64,000 nt of DNA from assembly GCF_030406665.1 (NCBI RefSeq), contig NZ_CP129121.1, forward strand, positions 434,001 to 498,000, read 5' to 3'. The stretch comes from Halomonas halophila (lineage in GTDB: Bacteria > Pseudomonadota > Gammaproteobacteria > Pseudomonadales > Halomonadaceae). This document shows positions 16,870 to 24,386 of this stretch, piece after piece (within the stretch, counting starts at the first letter, position 1; each line of letters begins with the position of its first letter). The notes below the pieces were generated by a model, which was given only the letters and a program-made list of their open reading frames with translations, was not told the DNA's origin and made no database searches. A program made the position numbers and the translations under genes.

Positions 16870-16907
16870 AATAGCCCCGAACAATGCGGCTCAGGAAAAG
16901 GAGGAGC

Positions 16908-17351
16908 TCAGGCCCCGGCGCGCAGATGGTGCGGCGTGACCGGGTAGCCGCGCTTCTTGTAGGTCTGCCAGCAGCGCCGCTTGGCGGTCAGCACCGCCTG
17001 GTGCTGGTTGATGATCTCGGCGACCCGCTCGAAGCGTGAGAACCACTCGGGAATCTCCGGGTGCAGGTTGAGCATCGCCTGCACGCCAGCGTCGCCGGGC
17101 GGCGGTTCCTGCCAGCCGAGGGTCACCGGCACGCTGTCGGCCTGCTCGCTGCCGAGCAGCGCGTGGGGCAGGTAGGCGTCGGGCCGGAAGGTCCAGAGGG
17201 TGTCGTCCAGCTCCCGGGCCATGGCCTCGTCCTCGGCGTGCAGGTGCAGCCGATAGCCCTTGCGGGCGATGGTCTCGGCGAGCCGGCAGGCGAATGCCAG
17301 CCGCGCTTCCAGGGTGGTCTCGGGGAGGATGTAGAAATCGATGCGGGTCAT
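16908..17351 (-). CDS. holC: DNA polymerase III, chi subunit
   Basis: Chi subunit (147 aa) of the replicative polymerase clamp-loader complex, which links the holoenzyme to single-strand binding protein. The N-terminal TRIDFYILP, the central LDDTLWTFRPDAYLPHAL and the C-terminal RFERVAEIINQ with RCWQTYKKRGY are typical of HolC. It lies 76 bp downstream of the aminotransferase gene on the same strand, with a terminator-like hairpin between them. Confidence 0.93.
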   Translation of the reverse strand: MTRIDFYILPETTLEARLAFACRLAETIARKGYRLHLHAEDEAMARELDDTLWTFRPDAYLPHALLGSEQADSVPVTLGWQEPPPGDAGVQAMLNLHPEIPEWFSRFERVAEIINQHQAVLTAKRRCWQTYKKRGYPVTPHHLRAGA

Positions 17352-17382
17352 GAGACTCCGTCTAAAACGGACTGCGCTCGGC

Positions 17383-17418
17383 CTTGCCCCCGGGAAAACC
17401 CGTCTCTCCGGGGGCAGG
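17383..17418 (-). terminator. hairpin after the aminotransferase gene
   Basis: About 11 paired bases around ccccgg / ccgggg with a 14-nt loop, starting 10 bp after the ilvE stop on the minus strand. Confidence 0.5.
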
Positions 17419-17427
17419 AAAAGCCGT

Positions 17428-18528
17428 TTACACCAGGCGGGTCAGCCAGCCGTACTTGTCCTCGCTGCGGCCGTACTGCAGGTCCAGCAGGCGGGTGCGC
17501 AGGCGCTTGGCGATCTCGTTGTCGCCCTCGGCGGCCAGGCGGATGGTGTCGTCCTCGGTCACCAGCTCGCCCACCGGGGTGATCACCGCGGCGGTGCCGC
17601 AGGCGAAGACCTCGACGATCTCGCCGCTGGCCGCGCCCTCGCGCCACTCGTCGATGCTGATCGGGCGCTCTTCCGGGGTCAGGCCCTCGTCGCGCGCCAG
17701 GGTCAGCACCGAGTCGCGGGTCACGCCCTCGAGGATGGTGTCGGTCAGGCGCGGGGTGACGATGCGGCCGTCGCGGTAGACGAAGAACAGGTTCATGCCG
17801 CCCAGTTCCTCGATCCACTTGTTCTCGGCGGCGTCGAGGAAGGCGACCTGGCTGCACTCGTGGTCGGCGGCTTCCTTCTGGGCGGCCAGGGAGGCGGCGT
17901 AGTTGCCGCCGCACTTGGCGAAGCCGGTGCCGCCGGGGGCGGCGCGCTTGTAGTGCGAGGACAGCCAGATCGAGACCGGCTTGATACCGCCCTTGAAGTA
18001 GGCCGCGGCCGGCGAGGCGATGACGTAGTAGTCGACCTCGTGGGACGGGCGCACGCCGAGGAAGCTCTCGCTGGCGATCATGAACGGGCGCAGGTAGAGG
18101 CTCGACTCGTCGGCCTCGCTGGCCGGGGTCGGCACCCAGGCGCTGTCCTGGGCCAGCAGGGCCTTGAGCGAGTCGATGAAGTTCTCGTCGGAGAGCTCCG
18201 GCAGGGCCAGGCGACGCGCGCTGCGACGGAAGCGCTCGGCGTTCTTCTCGGGGCGGAAGGTCCACACCGAGCCGTCGGCGTGGCGGTAGGCCTTCACGCC
18301 CTCGAAGATTTCCTGGCCGTAGTGCAGCACCGCGGCGGCCGGGTCCAGGGTCAGCGGACCGTAGGGGCGTACCTCATGGCCGTGCCAGCCGGCGTCGACG
18401 GTCCAGCGGACGTGGGCCATGTGATCGGTGAAGTAGCGCCCGAAGCCGGGGTCGCTCAGGATCTCCTCACGGATCGGGGTCGCCGTGGCATCGGCGGTGG
18501 GCAGCATGGAAAAACGTTCGGTGGACAC
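17428..18528 (-). CDS. ilvE: branched-chain amino-acid aminotransferase (type II)
   Basis: PLP-dependent fold-type IV aminotransferase (366 aa) for the last step of Val, Leu and Ile synthesis. The PLP lysine is K205 in GGTGFAKCGGNYAASL. YGQEIFEGVKAYR, LYLRPFMIAS and the phosphate-binding CGTAAVITPVGEL near the C-terminus fit the type II (eukaryote/Gram-positive-like) BCAT group. The chosen start is GTG at 18528, with GGAG 8 bases upstream; a longer reading to 18624 has no ribosome binding site. The gene sits between pepA and holC, which are neighbours in E. coli, so it is an insertion into a conserved cluster. The symbol is by function; type II enzymes are sometimes also called IlvE. Confidence 0.92.
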   Translation of the reverse strand: MSTERFSMLPTADATATPIREEILSDPGFGRYFTDHMAHVRWTVDAGWHGHEVRPYGPLTLDPAAAVLHYGQEIFEGVKAYRHADGSVWTFRPEKNAERFRRSARRLALPELSDENFIDSLKALLAQDSAWVPTPASEADESSLYLRPFMIASESFLGVRPSHEVDYYVIASPAAAYFKGGIKPVSIWLSSHYKRAAPGGTGFAKCGGNYAASLAAQKEAADHECSQVAFLDAAENKWIEELGGMNLFFVYRDGRIVTPRLTDTILEGVTRDSVLTLARDEGLTPEERPISIDEWREGAASGEIVEVFACGTAAVITPVGELVTEDDTIRLAAEGDNEIAKRLRTRLLDLQYGRSEDKYGWLTRLV

Positions 18529-18612
18529 GGCTTGGTCTCCGCTTCTATCGGGGCGCGGCCGGCGCCCCGGCAGGCTGAACAGGGTGATCGGGCGAGAGGC
18601 CGCCCGGTCAAC

Positions 18613-18626
18613 GAATGTCGACATTC
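18613..18626. promoter_or_regulatory. perfect 14-bp palindrome upstream of the aminotransferase gene
   Basis: GAATGTCGACATTC, centred about 90 bp upstream of the GTG start and just after the pepA terminator. Its position fits an operator, but I do not recognise the cognate regulator. Confidence 0.3.
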
Positions 18627-18639
18627 ACATGAAAAAGTC

Positions 18640-18670
18640 GCCACGCCCAAAAGGCAAGCCCGGGCGTGGC
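18640..18670 (-). terminator. pepA terminator
   Basis: 9-bp stem (gccacgccc / gggcgtggc) with a 13-nt loop, followed on the minus strand by GACTTTTT, a proper U-run. It lies just after the pepA stop. Confidence 0.85.
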
Positions 18671-18678
18671 GGCGGCGC

Positions 18679-20202
18679 TCAGGCCTCGCCGTCGGCCTCG
18701 ACCTGGCCTTCGGCCTCGCGGTCCAGCAGGTACTGGGTCAGCAGGCTGACCGGGCGGCCGGTGGCGCCCTTCTGCGCGCCGGAGTTCCAGGCGGTGCCGG
18801 CGATGTCCAGGTGCGCCCAGGGGAACTTGTCGGCGAAGCGCGAGAGGAAGCAGCCGGCGGTGATGGTGCCTGCCGGGCGGCCGCCGATGTTGGCCAGGTC
18901 GGCGAAGTTGGAGTCCAGCTGCTCCTGGTACTCGTCCCACAGCGGCAGGTGCCAGGCGCGGTCCCAGGCGGTCTCGCCGGCATCGAGCAGGTCCAGCGCC
19001 AGGTCGTCGTCGTTGGCCATCAGTCCGGTGGCGTGGTGGCCCAGGGCGATGATGGCGGCGCCGGTGAGGGTGGCGATGTCGACCACGCTGGCCGGCTCGA
19101 AGCGCTCGGCGTAGGTCAGGGCGTCGCACAGCACCAGGCGACCCTCGGCGTCGGTGTTGAGCACTTCCACCGACAGGCCCCGAAGGGTCTTGATGATGTC
19201 GCCGGGCTTGGTGGCGCGGCCGCTGGGCATGTTCTCGGCGCTGGCGACGATCGCCACCAGATTGATCTTCGGCCGCACGGCGAGCACCGAGGTGACGGCG
19301 CCGAACACGCTGGCGGCGCCGCACATGTCGAACTTCATCTCGTCCATGCCCGCGCCGGGCTTCAGCGAGATGCCGCCGGAGTCGAAGGTGATGCCCTTGC
19401 CGACCAGCACGTGGGGGGCCTCGTCGGGGTCCTCGGCGCCTTGGTACTTCATCACGATCAGGCGCGAAGGCTCGTCGCTGCCGTGGCCGACGGAGAGCAG
19501 CGAGTGGGCGCCCAGCGTCTCGAGGGCCTCCTCGTCGAGGATCTCGGCGCTCAGCGCGCCGTCGGAGCCGGCGGCCAGCTGCTCGGCGCGGTCGGCCAGA
19601 TAGCGCGGCGTGCAGACGTTGCCGGGCAGGTTGCCCAGGGTGCGGGCGGCGTTGATGCCCTGGCCGATGCCGTCGCCGACCCGGGCGCCTTCGCGGGCCG
19701 CCTCGGCGTCGTCGCCTTCGCTGACCAGCAGGGTCACGCGCTCGAGCTTCGGCGCCGGGCCGGGCTCGGACTTGAATTCGGTGAAGCGATAGACCGCGCG
19801 ATGGGCGGCCTCGGCGACCGTGCGCGCCTTCCAGTCGCTGTCGCGGTCGGGGACCGGCACGTCGGTGAAGGCCACTGCGGCGTCGTCGGCGGGCAGCGTC
19901 GCCAGGGCGGTGAAGGCCGCGTCCACGGCCTTGCGGAAGGCGCCTTCCTGGCACTTGTCACGGGGCCCCAGGCCGACCAGCAGCAGGCGGTCGGCGTTCA
20001 GACCGGGGGCGAAGGGGACCATCTGCACGTTGCCCAGCCTGGCGTCGAAGTCTTCGCGCTCGATCAGCTGGCCGATCAGCCGCTCGCTGGCATCGTCGAG
20101 CTTGGCGGCGGCGGGCAACAGGTCGCCATCCTTGAACACCGGTACCACGAGGCAGGCCGTCTCGACCTTGGCGGGATTGGCCGTCTGAACTGGGAATTCC
20201 AT
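18679..20202 (-). CDS. pepA: leucyl aminopeptidase (cytosol aminopeptidase)
   Basis: M17-family dizinc aminopeptidase (507 aa), a hexameric cytoplasmic exopeptidase that in E. coli also binds DNA (Xer recombination, carAB control). The N-terminal domain spans about 1-180 and the catalytic domain about 185-507, with GKGITFDSGGISLKPG and the signature NTDAEGRL at 349-356. The ATG at 20202 has TGGAGA upstream; the 16-residue longer reading is not supported. It is divergent from lptF, the usual arrangement in gammaproteobacteria. Confidence 0.97.
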   Translation of the reverse strand: MEFPVQTANPAKVETACLVVPVFKDGDLLPAAAKLDDASERLIGQLIEREDFDARLGNVQMVPFAPGLNADRLLLVGLGPRDKCQEGAFRKAVDAAFTALATLPADDAAVAFTDVPVPDRDSDWKARTVAEAAHRAVYRFTEFKSEPGPAPKLERVTLLVSEGDDAEAAREGARVGDGIGQGINAARTLGNLPGNVCTPRYLADRAEQLAAGSDGALSAEILDEEALETLGAHSLLSVGHGSDEPSRLIVMKYQGAEDPDEAPHVLVGKGITFDSGGISLKPGAGMDEMKFDMCGAASVFGAVTSVLAVRPKINLVAIVASAENMPSGRATKPGDIIKTLRGLSVEVLNTDAEGRLVLCDALTYAERFEPASVVDIATLTGAAIIALGHHATGLMANDDDLALDLLDAGETAWDRAWHLPLWDEYQEQLDSNFADLANIGGRPAGTITAGCFLSRFADKFPWAHLDIAGTAWNSGAQKGATGRPVSLLTQYLLDREAEGQVEADGEA

Positions 20203-20213
20203 GGTGTCTCCAC

Positions 20214-20242
20214 AAGACAAGCGGTGGGGGATTCTGGATAAT
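20214..20242 (+). promoter_or_regulatory. candidate promoter of lptFG
   Basis: -35 AAGACA (20214-20219), a 17-bp spacer and -10 GATAAT (20237-20242) on the plus strand, in the pepA-lptF divergent region. This would give a leader of about 140 nt. Confidence 0.4.
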
Positions 20243-20386
20243 GCCGGCACATGGCCGAGTCGTCCCAGTGTACCCCAGGAGCCTGCCGGACTTCACACCG
20301 ATCTGTGGCGCCCGACACTCCCCCGGGCCTGCGTCTCATTGCATGGAAGAGGGCCGGGCCGGACGGACCCGGACCGGGAGACAACC

Positions 20387-21469
20387 TTGATCATATTCCG
20401 CTATCTGACCCGCGAGATCCTGCAGACCATGGCCGCCGTGGCCGGGGTGCTGTTGCTGGTGATCATGGGCAGCCGCTTCATCCGCTACTTCGCCGACGCC
20501 GCGGACGGCGAGATTCCCCTGCATATCCTCGGTTCCCTGATGCTGTTTCACATGCCGGGGTTCCTCGAGCTGATCCTGCCGCTGGCCTTCTTCCTGGGCA
20601 TCCTGCTCGCCTACGGACAGCTCTATCTGAACAGCGAGATCACCGTGCTGGTGGCCTGCGGGACCAGTCCCAACAAGCTGCTGCAGGTGAGCCTGCTGCC
20701 CGCCACCGTGGTGGCGGTGATGGTGGGCCTGTGCAGCCTGTGGCTGAGCCCCGCCGGGGCCCTGAAGAAGGAAGTGGTGATCGAACAGCAGCGCAGCCAG
20801 CTGGATTTCTCGGTGCTGAACCCGGGACGCTTCCAGGACTTCGGCGATGGCCGCACTGCCTATACCGAGGCGCTGACCGACGACCAGCAGGAGATGCGCG
20901 AGGTCTTCATCAGCGAGCGCCAGCGCCGCTCCGACGGCACGCCCGGCACCGTGGTGACCCGGGCGTCTTCCGGCTATCAGACCGTCGACGAGGAGACTGG
21001 CAGTCGCTTTCTGGTGCTGACCGACGGCGAGCGCTACAGCGTCGAGCCGGGCCGGGCCCAGGCCGAGCGGCTCGAGTTCGGTACCTACGCGGTGCGGCTG
21101 TCGCAAGATGAGAAAAGCCTCGACCTCGACAATCCCGAGCTTGCCACCACGCCGGCGCTGTTCGCCGCCGAGTCGCCCCCCGCCGCGGCGCAGCTGCAGT
21201 GGCGCCTGGGACTGCCGCTGATGGTCTTCGTCCTGACCCTGATGGCGATGCCGCTGTCGCGGGTCAATCCTCGCCAGGGCCGCTTCGCCAAGCTGCTGCC
21301 GGCGATCTTCCTGTACGTGGCCTACCTCAGCCTGCTGCTGGCGTCGCTGGACGCCATCGGCCGCGGCAGCTGGCCGGCGGGCATCGGCATGTGGCCGATC
21401 CATGGTGGCTTCCTGGCCATCGGCCTGGCGATGACGCTGCAGGCACAACGCAAGGGGATGAGTGGATGA
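20387..21469 (+). CDS. lptF: LPS export ABC transporter permease LptF
   Basis: One of the two permeases of the LptB2FG complex, which extracts lipopolysaccharide from the inner membrane and feeds the Lpt bridge. 360 aa with six transmembrane helices: three in the N-terminal third (ILQTMAAVAGVLLLVIM onward), a periplasmic beta-jellyroll domain (about 130-265) and three C-terminal helices. The start is TTG at 20387 (LIIFRYLTREIL), with GGGAG 6 bases upstream; no ATG fits. The stop overlaps the lptG start by ATGA, so the two are translationally coupled. Confidence 0.95.
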   Translation: MIIFRYLTREILQTMAAVAGVLLLVIMGSRFIRYFADAADGEIPLHILGSLMLFHMPGFLELILPLAFFLGILLAYGQLYLNSEITVLVACGTSPNKLLQVSLLPATVVAVMVGLCSLWLSPAGALKKEVVIEQQRSQLDFSVLNPGRFQDFGDGRTAYTEALTDDQQEMREVFISERQRRSDGTPGTVVTRASSGYQTVDEETGSRFLVLTDGERYSVEPGRAQAERLEFGTYAVRLSQDEKSLDLDNPELATTPALFAAESPPAAAQLQWRLGLPLMVFVLTLMAMPLSRVNPRQGRFAKLLPAIFLYVAYLSLLLASLDAIGRGSWPAGIGMWPIHGGFLAIGLAMTLQAQRKGMSG

Positions 21470-22530
21470 TCGCCGACCGTCTCGACCGTTACATCGCCCG
21501 TCAGATCCTCGGCGCGATCCTGGTGGTGCAGGTGGTGCTGCTGGGGCTCGACCTGGTGATCACCTACATCAACGACCTGGGCGACGTGGAGGGCGACTAC
21601 GGCGCCCTGCAGGTGCTCTTCTACCTGATGTTCCGGCTGCCCTGGCGCTTCTATCAGTACGCCCCGGTGGGGGTGCTGATCGGCGCCCTGATCGGGCTCG
21701 GCAGCATGGCTTCGAGCAACGAGCTGACCGTGATGCGCGCCGCCGGCCGCTCGCTGGTGCGCATCCTGTGGGGCGTGATGAAGCCGATCATCCTGGTGAT
21801 CGCGGTGGTGCTGTTCGTCGCCGAGTTCGTCAGCCCCAGGACCGAGCAGTTCGCCAGCGCCTGGCGTCTCGAGCAGATGCAGGGCGAGGGCGCCGTGCTG
21901 ACCGAGAGCGGTGGCTGGCAGCGCGAGGGCGACGACTTCTATCGCTTCGGGGCGATCCGCGCCGACGACGTGGTGCTGGACCTGACCCGCTATCGCTTCG
22001 AGGGCCAGGAACTGCGCGAGGCGCTCAGTGCCCGCCGCGCGGTATGGCAGGGCGACGCCTGGGTGCTGGAGGACGTCACCGAGACCCGCTTCGTCGACGG
22101 CCGTACCGAGACCTCCCGCCAGTCGACGCGGGCCTGGGAGACCGAGCTGACGCCGCAGCGCCTCGACCGGCTGCTGCGCGAGGTGGACAGTCAGGCGCCC
22201 AGCGAGCTGTGGGCCTATGCGCGCTTCCTCGAGTCCCAGGGGCAGAGTGCCACCCAGCCGCTGATCTATTTTTGGCAGAAGATGCTGATGCCGCTGACCA
22301 TGGCCTCGCTGGTGCTGGTGGCGGCGTCGTTCGTGTTCGGCCCGCTGCGCACCGTGGCCGCCGGCACCCGGGTGTTCTACGGCGTGGTCACCGGGCTGGT
22401 GTTCAAGTACCTGCAGGACCTGCTGGGTCCGGCTTCCACGCTGTTCGGCTTCTCGCCGGCCTGGGCCGTGCTGGTGCCGACGCTGCTCTGTGCCGGCCTC
22501 GGCCTCTACCTGCTGCGCCGCACCGGCTGA
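21466..22530 (+). CDS. lptG: LPS export ABC transporter permease LptG
   Basis: Second permease of LptB2FG (354 aa), with the same layout as LptF: N-terminal helices, periplasmic jellyroll domain (about 125-270), C-terminal helices. LDRYIARQILGAILVV at the start and ELTVMRAAGRSLVRI after the third helix, which forms the coupling helix to LptB, are characteristic. It overlaps lptF by 4 bp and lies 12 bp before the RDD gene, so the three genes form an operon. The LptB ATPase gene is not in this window. Confidence 0.96.
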   Translation: MIADRLDRYIARQILGAILVVQVVLLGLDLVITYINDLGDVEGDYGALQVLFYLMFRLPWRFYQYAPVGVLIGALIGLGSMASSNELTVMRAAGRSLVRILWGVMKPIILVIAVVLFVAEFVSPRTEQFASAWRLEQMQGEGAVLTESGGWQREGDDFYRFGAIRADDVVLDLTRYRFEGQELREALSARRAVWQGDAWVLEDVTETRFVDGRTETSRQSTRAWETELTPQRLDRLLREVDSQAPSELWAYARFLESQGQSATQPLIYFWQKMLMPLTMASLVLVAASFVFGPLRTVAAGTRVFYGVVTGLVFKYLQDLLGPASTLFGFSPAWAVLVPTLLCAGLGLYLLRRTG

Positions 22531-22542
22531 CCGGGAGCTCTC

Positions 22543-23019
22543 ATGTCGCGCCGCTTCGACCGTCTCGACGACGTCTGGCCCGCCGGCCTCGGCCGGCGGC
22601 TGGGCGCCATGCTCTACGATGCCCTGCTGGTGCTGGCGCTGTGGATCGTCATCGGCGCCGTCCATGTTGCGGTCAGCCGCCTGCTGCTGGGTATTCCTCC
22701 CGAGCGGGTCGGCCTCGGCGCCGGCCAGGTGTGGTCGCTGCGTGTCCTGCTGGCGATCGCCGCCTGTCTCTTCTTTACCTACTTCTGGACCCGCGGCGGC
22801 ATGACGCTGGGCATGCAGGCCTGGCGGCTGCGGGTGCAGACCCTCGACGGCCATGCCATCGATCGCCGTCAGAGCCTGGTGCGCTGCCTGGTCGGCGCGC
22901 TCGGCTGGCTGCCGCTGGGCCTCGGCCACCTCTGGGTGCTGTTCGACGGCGAACGGCGCAGCTGGGCGGATCTGGCGTCCGGCACTCGTCTGGTGGTGCT
23001 CCCGGGAAAGCGTCGCTGA
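22543..23019 (+). CDS. RDD-family membrane protein
   Basis: Small membrane protein (158 aa) with the RDD motif pattern: GRRLGAMLYDALLVLAL at residues of about 16-32, two to three further hydrophobic segments, and the C-terminal DGERRSWADLASGTRLV. RDD proteins are of uncertain function; some members act in ion or proton exchange under salt stress. The position 12 bp after lptG suggests co-transcription with LPS export genes, an arrangement I would expect to recur in relatives. Confidence 0.85.
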   Translation: MSRRFDRLDDVWPAGLGRRLGAMLYDALLVLALWIVIGAVHVAVSRLLLGIPPERVGLGAGQVWSLRVLLAIAACLFFTYFWTRGGMTLGMQAWRLRVQTLDGHAIDRRQSLVRCLVGALGWLPLGLGHLWVLFDGERRSWADLASGTRLVVLPGKRR

Positions 23020-23062
23020 CGTCATCGGGGGCGACCCGGACGAGAATCATCGCCGTCTATGC

Positions 23063-23094
23063 TTGCGATAGTCCATGCGAATCATTTACATTCG
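23063..23094 (+). promoter_or_regulatory. bfd promoter overlapped by a Fur-box-like site
   Basis: -35 TTGCGA (23063-23068), a 17-bp spacer and -10 TTACAT (23086-23091). The stretch atgcgaatcatttacattcg (23075-23094) resembles Fur sites of the gAGAATCATTTACATT type and covers the -10 element. This fits iron-repressed expression of bfd, as known in enterics and pseudomonads. Confidence 0.55.
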
Positions 23095-23121
23095 ATCTCA
23101 TGGTCGAGATGAGGTGATGTC

Positions 23122-23328
23122 ATGTACGTGTGTCTGTGCAAGGGTGTGAGCGACAAGGCGATCCGCCGCAGCGTGGAAGAGGGCGCGCGCAGCTGGCGCG
23201 AGGTCCAGCGCGAGACGGGTTGCGGCACCCAGTGCGGCAAGTGCGCCTGCATGGGCAAGGCCATCACCCGCGAGACGATCCAGGAAGAGATGGCCCTGGC
23301 CAGCGAAGGGCTCGCCTACGCCGTTTGA
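23122..23328 (+). CDS. bfd: bacterioferritin-associated ferredoxin
   Basis: A 68-aa [2Fe-2S] ferredoxin that docks on bacterioferritin and donates electrons to release stored iron. Cluster ligands C4 and C6 (VCLC) and C38 and C41 (CGTQCGKC) match the C-X-C...C-X2-C pattern of Bfd. The start has a GAGGTGAT ribosome binding site, and nearly the same leader precedes bfr. It has its own Fur-type promoter and lies 152 bp upstream of bfr, so the release and storage proteins can be controlled in opposite ways by iron. Confidence 0.95.
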   Translation: MYVCLCKGVSDKAIRRSVEEGARSWREVQRETGCGTQCGKCACMGKAITRETIQEEMALASEGLAYAV

Positions 23329-23480
23329 TGGCAATCGCTATCGTTTCCTTTGGCGTTTTCAACGCTTTGATTTGTTTGAGTTTTTTAGGATATCGCCTAG
23401 ACTGTCCGGCATGGATGGCGGCGCGATGACGCGCGTGCCAAGCTGAAGGACGACCCCGACGACAGCAATGAGGTGGTGTC

Positions 23481-23957
23481 ATGAAAGGCGACAAGAAGGT
23501 CCTCGAATACCTCAATACCGCGCTCGGCAATGAGCTGGTGGCGATCAACCAGTACTACCTGCATGCCAAGATGTATCAGGATTGGGGACTGGCCGCACTC
23601 GGCAAGTTCGAGTACGAAGAGTCGATCGACGAGATGAAGCACGCCGACAAGCTGATCGAGCGGATCCTGTTCCTCGAGGGCGTGCCCAACCTGCAGGACT
23701 ACGGCAAGCTGCTGATCGGCGAGGACACCAGGGAGATGCTCGAGTGCGACCTCAAGCTCGAGCACCAGGGCCGCGACGACTACATCGAGGCGATCGCCTA
23801 CTGCGAGTCGGTGCAGGACTATGTCACCCGCGACCTGCTGCGCGACATCCTCGCCGACGAGGAAGAGCACATCGACAAGCTCGAGACCGAGCTCTCGCTG
23901 ATCGACAAGGTCGGCATCGAGAACTACCTGCAGAAGCAGATGCACGAAGCGGAATAA
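23481..23957 (+). CDS. bfr: bacterioferritin
   Basis: Heme-containing 24-mer iron-storage ferritin (158 aa). All ferroxidase ligands are present: E18, E51, H54, E94, E127 and H130. The heme-binding M52 is present, which makes it Bfr rather than FtnA. The 152-bp gap upstream is AT-rich (around 23361-23400) and must contain its promoter; a weak Fur-like stretch near 23330 is uncertain. The transcript would run through the 69-bp repeat element to the hairpin at 24089. Confidence 0.96.
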   Translation: MKGDKKVLEYLNTALGNELVAINQYYLHAKMYQDWGLAALGKFEYEESIDEMKHADKLIERILFLEGVPNLQDYGKLLIGEDTREMLECDLKLEHQGRDDYIEAIAYCESVQDYVTRDLLRDILADEEEHIDKLETELSLIDKVGIENYLQKQMHEAE

Positions 23958-23998
23958 CAAGCCGCTTGATGGGGCGGGGGCGAATATGAGCGAGGGTT

Positions 23999-24067
23999 AT
24001 CCGCCAGGGATGGCGGATGAAGCGCCCAGGGATGGGTTCATAGCGCCTCGCGAAGATTTGCCGCCGG
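23999..24067 (+). repeat. 69-bp dispersed two-hairpin element, copy 2
   Basis: Hairpin atccgccagggatggcggat (23999-24018), the 29-bp core identical to copy 1 (24019-24047), and a 20-bp tail. Compared with copy 1, stem positions 1/20, 3/18 and 4/17 differ but remain paired. Both hairpins show a GGGA loop. It lies 41 bp after the bfr stop, on the same strand, before the terminator. Confidence 0.85.
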
Positions 24068-24088
24068 CCATGACATATCAAGCGATGA

Positions 24089-24116
24089 AAGAAGGCGCCC
24101 TATGGGGCGCCTTCTT
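24089..24116. terminator. bidirectional terminator between bfr and the DUF1653 gene
   Basis: 12-bp perfect stem (aagaaggcgccc / gggcgccttctt) with a 4-nt loop between convergent genes. Confidence 0.8.
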
Positions 24117-24141
24117 GCGTTCGGCGTTAGCCTGTCCAGGC

Positions 24142-24369
24142 TCAGGAAAAGGCCTTTTCCAGCGCGAAGCGGGACGTCACTTCCCCGTCCACCTCGACCG
24201 TCTCCATGAACATGCCCAGCGGGCGCACCCACAGGCCGTATTCGCCGTAGAGCGCGCGGTAGGTCACCAGCGCCTCCTCGGTCTCACTGTGATGGGCGAC
24301 GCCGATCACCTCGTAGCGCGGGCCCTTGTAGTGGCGGTAGATGCCGGGCACGGGATGCGAAACGTCCAT
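24142..24369 (-). CDS. DUF1653 domain protein
   Basis: A 75-aa protein consisting of one DUF1653 domain (PGIYRHYKGPRYEVIGVAHHSETEEALVTYRALY...LWVRP), a small beta-rich module of unknown biochemical function that is common in proteobacteria. The ATG at 24369 has GGAGAG upstream. It lies 17 bp after tcdA on the same strand and is probably the last gene of the truC-tcdA unit. A tRNA- or RNA-related role would be a guess from context only. Confidence 0.85.
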   Translation of the reverse strand: MDVSHPVPGIYRHYKGPRYEVIGVAHHSETEEALVTYRALYGEYGLWVRPLGMFMETVEVDGEVTSRFALEKAFS

Positions 24370-24386
24370 GAGTCTCTCCAGGGAAT

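Noticed and set aside
16739..16939. Short open frames across the 69-bp repeats that share the peptide EAPRDGFIAP
   Set aside because: The shared peptide comes from the identical 29-bp DNA core; no start signals or conserved frame, and the structure rather than the frame is conserved.
17341..20241. 966-codon plus-strand open frame opposite the aminotransferase and pepA genes
   Set aside because: It is antisense to two certain genes; composition (Gly/Gln/Val/Ala/His runs) is that of a mirrored high-GC codon pattern, with no domain and no ribosome binding site.
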